DNA from: Podochytrium sp. JEL0797
Taxonomy: Eukaryota; Chytridiomycota; Chytridiomycetes; Chytridiales; Chytriomycetaceae
NCBI GenBank assembly: GCA_027596195.1
Contig: JADGJG010000470.1
Span: 1 to 18,906 of the forward strand
Direction: 5' to 3'
Length of the DNA: 18,906 nt
In this document: piece after piece, positions 8,162 to 16,250 of the stretch
Layout of the letters: every line of letters begins with the position of its first letter
Position numbering within the stretch: position 1 is the stretch's first letter
Notes under the pieces: generated by a model
Database searches by the model: none
What the model was told of the DNA's origin: nothing
The model's input: only the letters and a program-made list of their open reading frames with translations
Translations under genes and position numbers: made by a program

Positions 8162-8467
8162 ATCCGGAGGTACTGGGCGTTTATGCATCTTTTTGCGTCG
8201 CGCGACGGTTTTTGTGGGATTATGACATGTTATGTCGAATGCCTCGTTTTCGTGTCACAGAGGCGGTTTTCTCACTTTGTTTCTTCGCGCATCGGACTGA
8301 CGGTGACTCTTATCGGTGATATTAAATCAGACAAGGGGGCTTGCCAGAGCTTTGTCAGATCATTCTTGAAGGCACCCCTGCCTGGGCAAAGTTGCCCAGG
8401 CGATGGTAATATTACATATACTGCACTGCTGCCCTGATCGATCGAACAAAAAACACAGCCTGACAAG
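8162..8467. promoter_or_regulatory. Intergenic region upstream of the bZIP gene at 8468
   Basis: About 300 bp with no convincing coding frame. Its notable element is the palindrome at 8381-8400, listed separately. It presumably carries the promoter of the bZIP gene at 8468; no TATA box is obvious. Confidence 0.4.
8381..8400. promoter_or_regulatory. Perfect 20-bp inverted repeat with 2-nt centre
   Basis: CCTGGGCAA, AG, TTGCCCAGG: nine paired bases on each side of a two-base centre, 68 bp before the ATG at 8468. It could be a dimeric regulator site or a hairpin in the 5' UTR. No known site is claimed. Confidence 0.5.
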
Positions 8468-9946
8468 ATGAAAGCAAGCGATGTGAGCAACGTATTCTAT
8501 GCGCCAACTTGGACAGCCCCGTTGCTGACCCTCTACTCTCCAAAAAAGGACGATTTGAGTGAGTCAGGTCAACACGGATCTGCTTCACCGATGGAAAATT
8601 TGCCACTCGCAAAGCAATACAATCCATACAGTGGACGAGGTCGTCGAAGAAGTACTGCGGAACCAGCGACTCCGTGAGTTTTTCCTCCATTCAAAAATCT
8701 CAGTCGTGAACAGAATTATGGATTACTCATGTAATTGAATAGCCGGCAAGCGTTGCTCCGTGCGAACCAACGATCCCTTCGCGAGCGTAAAGCCGCCTAT
8801 TTGAAGTCGCTCGAAGACCGTGTCAAGTTTCTCGACGCCAAACTGAATGAGCCACCGTCGTCATTGGCCAACCAATGCATCCACTGTTCCTCCAGCCGTT
8901 CAAATTCTGATTCTCCAAGAGATTCCTCGATTGACCTGCCAAGATCGTTTCCCAATACGCCATCCTCGGTTCAGCAAATTCCATCCCCAACGACTCCCCG
9001 CAAACTCGCAGAGATCGACACAAAGCCCGCGCGACACTACGAATACACGGAGTTCCCATCGTCTCGTTCCCTGTTTGGTGCAGGAGAATACGAATCGATG
9101 CGTTTCGTGTTGCGAGAGTTTCAGTCGCTGCAGACACCCGTTGGACTCGCCATAATCGACAAGTTGTATGAAACATGCGAGGTAATTTCCTATTTCATTT
9201 GTGTTCCTTCCTTGTATGTGCTTTTCCAACAGTTTTCCATTCACACAAACAGGCTCAAACGGATGCAACGACGCGTACCCAACTCCGGTCTGCCATGCTC
9301 CAACTACACGTCTGCACCACCTCACTTCTCGACATGTGCGGCATCCTGGACCGCCAAAAGCTGATGGAAACTTTTGCGACGGTACTTGAACGCAACGCGG
9401 TTCACTCGCAATACCAGCACGTTATGGCTTCTGAATCAAGTCACCACTCACACTACTCGTCTGGCACGAAAACGGACCACTCGCGGTGTTGGAATTCTGT
9501 GGCTCCTGCTCAACACGCGCGTCGACTCGAAGACCGCACTATGGTCGAATTCATGACTTCCATTCAGTCGATCCCATCTCTCCGCGGGACCGAGGATATT
9601 GTTAACACGATATGCAGCCTGTTTTGCACGTTAGAAGATGAATTGAAGGCTGGTCGACGCGCAAAACTGGGTATGTTTCACTTTCTGTCCAAAATTCATC
9701 CTCAACCTCTCGGTATCGCAGATGACGTGTTCAAACTATGGCATTTGTCCAACTGTCTTGCAGACATGTGTGCCACTGTGGAAGAAACGACCAAGTTTAT
9801 GCTTGCCCGTGAGGTCGTGAGGGAGAGCAAGAAAGAGCAATTGGTGAGTTCTTATATCAGACTTTTGGAACTTCTCATTTTCTTCGCCTTCGCGGGACTG
9901 AACGATTATTTTTTCATTGTTGCAGAAAGCTATTTATGAAGTTTAA
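8468..9946 (+). CDS. bZIP-like regulator with altered basic region
   Basis: Five exons joining in frame to 401 residues: 8468-8673, 8743-9181, 9253-9670, 9722-9843, 9926-9946. The first intron splits the basic region, which reads RQALLRANQRSLRERK (70-85): the near-invariant Asn is Leu (L74), while R82 and the RERK end are kept. A short zipper YLKSLEDRVKFLDAKL follows, then CIHC (C114, C117). A linker rich in Ser/Pro leads to SLFG...REFQSL and IIDKLYETCE, then CGILDRQKLMETF (block one) and EETTKFMLAREVVRE (block two). The intron at 9671-9721 is inferred: GTATGT...GCAG in phase 1 at the same place as an intron in the gene at 11480; it is 51 nt and open, so retention would add 17 residues. The last exon is only 21 nt (KAIYEV). 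Probably nuclear; DNA binding may be weak or altered. First of three tandem paralogues. Confidence 0.87.
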
Positions 9947-10149
9947 CGGAATCAATGGAAATAGAGTTCGAAAAATGGTTGTAAAATGAGTAAAATTGAG
10001 TGTGTGGCATTACTACAGACACACTCCTATCAGCTGATATGGGCACAAAAGGCGGCAATTACAAGCGTGGAATGAGCACCGCGGAAAGCCACCCGGAAGC
10101 CAAGGAAATTTTTTTTAGGTTGATTTGATCAAGTGAGGAAAAGCTGACA

Positions 10150-11129
10150 ATGATCACGCAACAGACAGGTTCGCCCACGTCACCATCGGACCGAGAGGCA
10201 TCCTCCTCGGCTCTTCCTGTAGGAGCAGCTGACGACGAGGAGAAGGCGGACCGACGGCGCAAACAAATCCGTTTGGCGCAACGAGGTTTGACAGCTTGTT
10301 ATTGTTTTTTAGATGTTGACTGACGTTCTATCAAAACACAGCGTACCGGTCTCGACAGACGCAGTATGTCCACGAACTCGAGGCCGAGTTGGAACAGTCG
10401 AGACACCTCGGCCAAGTCGTCGAAAGCCTGAGGCACGACTTGCGCAACGCCGAGCAACGTGCCTCGTACTGGCAGCAACGCGCAGCCAAAGCGGAGGAAG
10501 CGCTGCGGCTTCCAAAACAGCAGCATTATTTTGTCAACCCGCCGGTCTTCTCTCACAACAACGAATCCTCTCCATCAAATGGTGTCGAGTCGACACCAGA
10601 CTGTATTCGCAAAGCAACCGACCTGTTTGGTCCAACGGATTTTGAACCACCGCGCGCGGTCCTCAAATCCCTCCCGTCACTCTCAAACTCGGGCCTCGTT
10701 GACGAATTCTTCACCCTGCTCCAAGCGAAAGTTGACTCGTCGTCCAAATCTGAACTCAAGTCACTCGTCATTCAAACCAGTGGAACAAAATTTCGTCTCA
10801 TTTCATCATGCAGCGAGTCTGACAAACTGCGCGCCATCGATATTATTGATGAAGTCCAACAACGCCATTCTCGGCACATGGTGAGCTTAGAAATCGGCCG
10901 AGTTGTTCATCATTTAATTGGCGATTCGCAGGAGTACATTTCGCACAACACCACTCAACACATTCCGGACTCTGTACAAATCCCTCCCTTTTCATACCAA
11001 AACAACGCTCTTCCACCCCCGTCCCGTGACGCATTTCCGACGGCTCCAACGCACACGACCCACATGCCACCCATGCCGCCAATACACCCCTTCTCTCTCC
11101 AACGGGCATCTCGCAGTGATTTTGCATGA
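10150..11129 (+). CDS. bZIP-like regulator, short C-terminus
   Basis: Three exons, 10150-10285, 10342-10880 and 10932-11129, giving 290 residues. The start ATG follows a tract lacking other good starts. The basic region RKQIRLAQRAYRSRQ is split by the first intron; Ile (I40) stands in place of the usual Asn, with R48 kept. A long coiled coil follows (YVHELEAELEQSRHLG through ASYWQQRAAKAEEAL). No CxxC pair is present. Block one is recognisable: LVDEFFTLLQ, SELKSLVIQTSGTKFRLISS, DKLRAIDIIDEVQ. After a 51-nt, in-frame, open intron (10881-10931) the protein ends in a low-complexity Pro/Thr/Met/His tail and stops at 11127-11129, so block two, seen in the genes at 382, 8468, 11480 and 13463, is absent. 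It may be a truncated paralogue or a natural short form. About 200 bp separate it from the gene upstream. Confidence 0.85.
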
Positions 11130-11479
11130 CGCAGCTGAGGTCGTGAAGCCTCAGCACGGTGTTTTTGTCGAAACACATAGGGAATAAACAACATTCAATC
11201 ATAATTCTTTTACCACAGAGCGAGGATGGATGCAGGTTGATCTTCTCCACTTAGGAACCCTCCTAGATTCTCCAATTAATATTGGCGCGTGTTGACCACA
11301 CTCAGAAGATATGAGTGTAAGCACGATGGCGTGATCAAGAAGAAAAAAGAAAAAAAAATCATTGAATAACGAGACTGCCCCGTGATCGTTCATCAACCGA
11401 TCCGTCATCAGCAGATCCTCTCAAGCCCCCCTTCCAGACCAAGCAGCACGAACCTTGACACCTACTTACCCATACCCGA
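11130..11479. other. Intergenic region between two bZIP genes
   Basis: About 350 bp. It holds a likely poly(A) signal for the upstream gene (11183-11188) and an A-rich stretch at 11338-11359. No block-two coding remnant of the shortened upstream gene was found here. It presumably contains the promoter of the gene at 11480. Confidence 0.4.
11183..11188 (+). terminator. Putative poly(A) signal AATAAA
   Basis: AATAAA 53 nt after the stop at 11129. Supported by position only. Confidence 0.35.
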
Positions 11480-13051
11480 ATGTCCTCACGCAAGGCAGCA
11501 CCTGCCGGATCCAATGGCAACAGCGAGAAGCGGTACCAATGAATTTCATTCTGTCGCCGCTGATCAAGCGACAAGGTCATCATGTCTCATCTGACTTTGA
11601 TTGTATATCTAGGATGGCTCAAATTCGCTCAGCTCAACGAGCATGTGAGTACAATCTTGAATTTTACGGACATATTACTTACTACCTAATCTTCTTTTTT
11701 TTCCACCGAATAAAAAGATCGCGAACGCAAGGAAACCTATGTCAAACAACTCGAAGAAAGTGTCACCACCCTCACCGCACAAGTCCAACAACTCCAAACC
11801 GCCCACCCACCCGACGTTCTCTCACTCCTCGAAAAAGTGGCAACCCTCGAAGCCGAAAACGCGAAACTCAAGGAACCTTGTGCCCAATGCGCCATTGAGC
11901 TTCAGAACGTGACGAAAGCCTACAACCGCATTAACCACCTCGAATCCTTGCTCCAGCAGAACCAACACCACCACGAGCTGCACCACAAACCGAGTCGTAC
12001 AGAGAGTCCCATCCAGCATTCGCACGATCTTTCTCCGCACGTGACTTCAGGTTCCCACGAAATGGCGCTCGCTCCCGCCGTCTCACAGTCTGAACACCAA
12101 TCTCCCGCATTTTTGGGCATCCCCGCGATTTCTCCTGCGATTCCAACCGGCGCTTGGTCCACCGCATCACCAACCAACGCGTCTTCCATGTGGTCACTTC
12201 CCCCCATCCGGTCTCCCATGACTTCGGCACCGCTCCCGCTCTCCCATTTAACCTCGCAATCTCCAAGTTTCCAGCACCTGGAGTATTCTCCATCCATCGC
12301 ACCCCCTGCCTCCTCCGCCTCTTCATCTTTCCTCCCACTCCCAGAACATGGCATTCCGTACTTCCAACCTTCCTCCCCAACCTCGGGCCTCCTCAAATCT
12401 GCAGTCCAAATCCATGGCACACCCGGTACTTTCCTCTTCACCCCTCTCCCTCTTCTTTGATCCTAAAACAACCTTCCAGACATCTCCTCAGGCTGGAACT
12501 CCCTCGCCTCCCTCACCTCTCTCCAAGGCTGCCCCGAAGTCAACGACCTCTTCACCCTGTTCCTCGAACAAGTCGAATGCACGGACCGCTCGCTGCTCAA
12601 ACATAGCATCATCAAATCCGCCGCGGCAAAGTACAAGATTTTGAACCGGTGTAGCGTTGTGGATCGGTTGAAGGCGATGGAGATTATTGATCAAGTTCAG
12701 ATGAAGAATAAGCAGGTTTGTTTTTTTTTTAAAATCACGCGTGGATAGATCACTGACAAATTTCAACTAGCACGTGAACCATATATACTACAACAGCAGC
12801 AGCTGGAACGAACCGCAAAATCCAGCGGACCGAATCCCGCCGCTTGTCCAAATGCCGCCGCACGCGGACGCCCCATTCAAGGAGGCCATTTCGGGGATTT
12901 CTTCGTTGAGCCAGAGTGGTGCCGAGATTGATGAGCTATGTGCTCTGTTTTGGACGCAAACCAAAGTCACGGGTTAGTTTTTTTCTCCTCGAGTGGGCTT
13001 CCCATCTTGTTTTGTAACTCTGATGGTTTGTTAACACCACACACACACACT

Positions 13052-13082
<31 letters not shown>

Positions 13083-13349
13083 CAGAAAAAACTCAACGCG
13101 AATCCATCTTCTTCCGACTCGTCGACCTGTTTGCGCGATTGTTGCGTGAATGCAAGTCGGACGAGGACCGGACAAAGTTTTTGCTCGCGACCGAGATTGG
13201 GAGGGAAATCAACAATTATCATGTGGTGAGTTGCTTTGTGTGTGGTGTGTGTGTGAATCCCAGCGTGATTTCGAGAAGGACTTGTTGTTGACCCTTTTTT
13301 TTACTTGAAGACCGAAATGTTCAACGAAGTGCAATCCATGAGTCCTTGA
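11480..13349 (+). CDS. bZIP-like regulator, seven exons
   Basis: Seven exons joining in frame to 465 residues: 11480-11532, 11613-11644, 11718-12425, 12492-12715, 12771-12972, 13086-13225, 13311-13349. Exon 2 is a 32-nt microexon that encodes the DNA-contacting core; the spliced basic region reads RMAQIRSAQRAYRERK (18-33), with Ile (I22) for the usual Asn. The zipper (YVKQLEESVTTLTAQVQQL, then LLEKVATLEAENAKL) runs into CAQC (C83, C86). A long Ser/Pro/His-rich linker, possibly an activation region, precedes block one: EVNDLFTLFLEQVECTDRSL, LKHSIIKSAAAKYKILNRC, AMEIIDQVQ. Block two is EDRTKFLLATEIGRE. The last exon, TEMFNEVQSMSP, is 39 nt. A CA microsatellite fills most of the intron at 12973-13085. 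Convergent with the gene at 13463, stop to stop 113 bp. This member shows the family layout most completely. Confidence 0.88.
13038..13079. repeat. (CA)n microsatellite in an intron
   Basis: A CA dinucleotide run of about 42 bp with one T interruption at 13051, ending six bases before the AG of the splice acceptor (13084-13085) of the bZIP gene at 11480. It sits where a polypyrimidine tract would be expected. Confidence 0.95.
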
Positions 13350-13412
13350 ACAGTCTGAATCGAATACTTCATTTCTTTTGTGACCATCAACTCCTGGGTC
13401 CTGCCAAGCTCC

Positions 13413-13418
13413 AATAAA
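13413..13418 (+). terminator. Putative poly(A) signal AATAAA
   Basis: AATAAA 64 nt after the stop at 13349, in the 113-bp gap between two convergent bZIP genes. Confidence 0.35.
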
Positions 13419-13462
13419 AAATATCCAAATCACACCAGCATCCTTGTTTTCATTCCCACCCA

Positions 13463-15453
13463 TCAACGCTCCCTTATCTTCACCCCCGCCGCACCCCCCA
13501 TCAACTTTTCCATCGCCCCATCCATCCACCCACCCCCAAACCTCTGCCTCCACACCTCCAACGCCTGCAACACCCGCTCCCGCTCCGCCTCCCCATCACA
13601 ACTAGCCAACAACGCGTTCAATTTCTCAAGAATGACAAAAAACCAGTCGTCCGAGGGTTCTTGCTGAGTGGCGGCGAGTGTTATGAGGTGTGTGAGTTCA
13701 TTGAGTTGGGCGTAGCAGGTGGGGGAGGATAGGGAGGGGAGGTGGTGGGAGGTGTTGGTGGTGGTGGGGGTTGGGAGTGGGGTTGGGAGAGGGTTTCGGG
13801 GGGAGGTGGCGGAGTAGAGGTTGTGGCAATGGGTCTGAATTCGCGATTAAACAATTGACGAAAGCAAGAAGAGTGAGAGAGAAAGAACACTCACCACGTG
13901 CTGATGGTTGCGCTCTTCAATGGAATCCTGAAATCAATTCCAAGAGTTAACAAACCAACTCGCAAACAAAAATGAGTTTATCAGTTGAGCTCACAATAAT
14001 CCGCAATGCTGTGACGCGTTCAATGACGGTGCATTTGTTCTGTTGTGAAAAAAACGTTGGGCAAAGCGAAAAGTTGTTCCGCACAGACACGAACCCAAGG
14101 AAAAACTTACAATCAACTTCATCTTGCTCGAAACACTTTTGATAATACACTGTTTCATGGTCTTTGGATCAGTGCACTTCGCTTTCGCCTATTTCGAAAA
14201 AACGAAATGTCAGAATCGCCCCCCCCCCCCTCACAGTCATTCGAAAAAGCCAGGCCCATATAAAACTCACATAATACAAGTCCACAATCTCATCCACAAG
14301 CTCACACGCCTGCAAACTCGCTAACTTTCGAAACTCGTCACGAGCGTATTCCACCGCAGGCAGTCCGTACAACTCGGCCGCGCTGCGAGGAGTCGTTGAA
14401 TCTCGGACATTTTGAGTCGGAATAAGGGATGAAGAAGGTGAGGGAACAAGCGGCGGAGGCGGTGGCAGGCGAAAAAGGTCTCTCCAGGGCAGAATCACGG
14501 GTGGTTTGAGATGGGAAGCGTTGTCTCCCAAGCGTGACAAAGACTCTTGGGGAATGCAGTCTTTGGAGCAGTCTTTGAAATCGATCGAGAGTGTCGCGGT
14601 GTCTCCTTTCAAAGATAGTGCCGTGTAGTGGGACTGGTTCACTCCGGCTCCCGCCCTGCTAGGAGGATCCATCGGCGAATCGAGACACGTAGTTGGTTCA
14701 GGTGTGATTTGAAAACTCGGTATTCTCGCCCTAGGGCCCAATCCCAACCCGCTTTGGAGGGTGGCGATACGTCGGCTCGTTTCGCTCGTTTTGTGACGAT
14801 GAAGCGCGCAGGTTGTGCAGTGCAGTTGGGGCTGGTCACCACTTGTGAGACGCGTGTGTTCTTGCTCGAGAGCAGCGATACGTTGGTGCAATGCATTAGG
14901 GGTCAAGCGCGTGATAGGGTTCGAAGGGGAGCCTTGAAGGACGGATTCGAGGGCTCTCACTTTGGCCGCGAGTTCCTGCGGGAAGATGGAAGGGCAGTTC
15001 GAAAGCGCAGGAGGCTGAGAACCAAGAAGGATTTCTCATCATCCAAACCTTGAATTCGACTTCCTTGCGGACACGATACTTTTTTTGCGCTGCTCTGACC
15101 TGACGTTTTGAGTTCAACCGATTAGAGTGAAGGATATCTGATGCGTATAGCACAGCGTTTGTACCTGAGAGACACGCTGTTGGGTCATTTCCTGCGGCTT
15201 CCGCCGTTTCCGGGTTATCCTTATTTCAGAAGAAGAGCTAACAGAGGATGACCCGTCGTTGCTGGCACTTGCTGCCTCAGACGAGAAGTCGGGGGTGAAA
15301 TCCGTGCGATGGATGTCAATGGAATCCGGTGGGGTGCCAAAGTGATCACGTAAACCGAGCGGTGGGGGGTGCGTGGCTGAGCCTTGATCTCCAATCGATT
15401 TTTTTTCTGGTCGTTTCCTTCGTGAAGTTTGGGTTTACGCCACCTGACGCCAT
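13463..15453 (-). CDS. bZIP-like regulator, multi-exon
   Basis: Clear exons: 15099-15049, 14975-14271, 14188-14111, 14039-13995, 13927-13895 and 13834-13463, all phase 0, plus an upstream exon ending at 15165. The N-terminus is uncertain: an ATG at 15453 works only with an unusually short 37-nt intron (15443-15407), giving 511 residues; an ATG at 15532 is an alternative. The spliced basic region reads SQVRAAQKKYRVRKE, with Val replacing the usual Asn and Lys replacing Arg of AQR, preceded by RKRRKPQ. The zipper continues as VRALESVLQ and ALHQRIAALEQEHTRL, followed by CTTC (14819-14808). Block one: AAELYGL, LVDEIVDLYY, KCTDPKTMKQCIIKSVSSKM, ALRII|DSIEERNHQHV. A Thr/Pro-rich linker leads to block two, AERERVLQALEVWRQ. 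The intron at 14270-14189 contains a 12-G run in the transcript sense. No tiny last exon, as in the other minus-strand paralogue. Confidence 0.82.
14219..14230. repeat. poly-C tract (12 C; poly-G in the transcript) inside an intron
   Basis: Twelve C on the plus strand fall inside the intron 14270-14189 of the minus-strand bZIP gene, directly after a second GTGAG-like sequence. The pre-mRNA would carry G12. Confidence 0.9.
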
Positions 15454-15839
15454 AATTGATATCTCTTACTTCCTCAAAGCTCTTTCCATCTTCACTTAGT
15501 CGGGATTGCGGGATTTTGAAAATCGAAGTCATCCAGGGGGAGGGCGGGGAGGGTAACAACTTATGGCCCTGGCCTTTGTCAATCTCCTCCACCCCAGTCT
15601 ACCACTATGCACTCACTTTGTGACAAACAAGATCTTGCGCAGTGAAAAGTTAATCACGGCCATTACGCTGGGTCGAGCAATCGTGACAAGAGAGTGGGTC
15701 TAGAAGAGCGCGCAAAGCGGAAGCTGGTTGTTGGTTAAGGCATTCTTTCTCGGAAACGAAGTTCTCAAAACACCCTGTCCACTGGCACAATTTGAGTTCA
15801 ACCTCGCTGAATCCCTCCACCAATCACCCACCTCCTCCC
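15454..15839. promoter_or_regulatory. Divergent intergenic region
   Basis: About 390 bp between the minus-strand bZIP gene and the plus-strand hypothetical gene. It contains an alternative start for the bZIP gene (ATG at 15532, followed by MTSIFKIPQSRLSEDGKSFE and a GTAAGA donor), which I could not join in phase. No other gene is seen. Promoters of both genes would lie here. Confidence 0.4.
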
Positions 15840-16163
15840 ATGGCCTCCCCCACTGCTACAACGTCTACGCGACAACGCCTCGTGGAACACGCGGGCGGCA
15901 AGTTCATCGCACCACTCACGACATGCAAACTCAAAGCTGGGGATATTCGCGTGTTTATGCACGTGGGGAAACTGTTGAAGGAGTGTCCGACAAAGTGGGG
16001 TGGGTTCAGTCCTGCTGGGAATGCGGTGGGGGTGGATCGGTCCAAGGTGATTCTTGTGTCGAGTTTGGAAGAGGATGGGGCGTGTCGTGTCAAGATGCGT
16101 GATTTTTGGTTGTATCTAAAGAATGAGAATGCAAATGTGCCGTTAGTTTTCGTCTCTCACTAG
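15840..16163 (+). CDS. Hypothetical protein, 107 residues
   Basis: Single open frame from ATG at 15840 (context CCTCCCATGG) to TAG at 16161-16163. Not recognised. After a Thr/Ser-rich start it reads TRQRLVEHAGGKFIAPLTTC, then KLKAGDIRVFMHVGKLLKEC, a Gly-rich WGGFSPAGNAVGVDRS loop, KVILVSSLEE and a C-terminal segment ending NVPLVFVSH. Predicted by eye as a small globular alpha/beta protein with no signal peptide, membrane segment or coiled coil; two Cys only in the readable core plus one later (ACRVK). It is convergent with the MYND gene, 87 bp from its stop. The frame stays open about 48 nt upstream of the ATG but without another ATG. No function is proposed. Confidence 0.55.
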   Translation: MASPTATTSTRQRLVEHAGGKFIAPLTTCKLKAGDIRVFMHVGKLLKECPTKWGGFSPAGNAVGVDRSKVILVSSLEEDGACRVKMRDFWLYLKNENANVPLVFVSH

Positions 16164-16250
16164 GATGGATCCCAATTTAATATGTCTTTAAATGATAGCC
16201 TCTGGCATATTCTCGTGATCGCATTCTGGGGTTTCTGGAACCTCATTCTC

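Noticed and set aside
13209..13553. Minus-strand open frame across the 3' end of the convergent bZIP pair
   Set aside because: It overlaps the last exons of two supported genes in another frame and is low-complexity (GGG, DG repeats).
13681..13830. GT/GG-rich stretch as a tandem repeat or G-quadruplex locus
   Set aside because: On the minus strand it is an in-frame Thr/Pro-rich linker of the bZIP gene between its two C-terminal blocks, so coding explains it.
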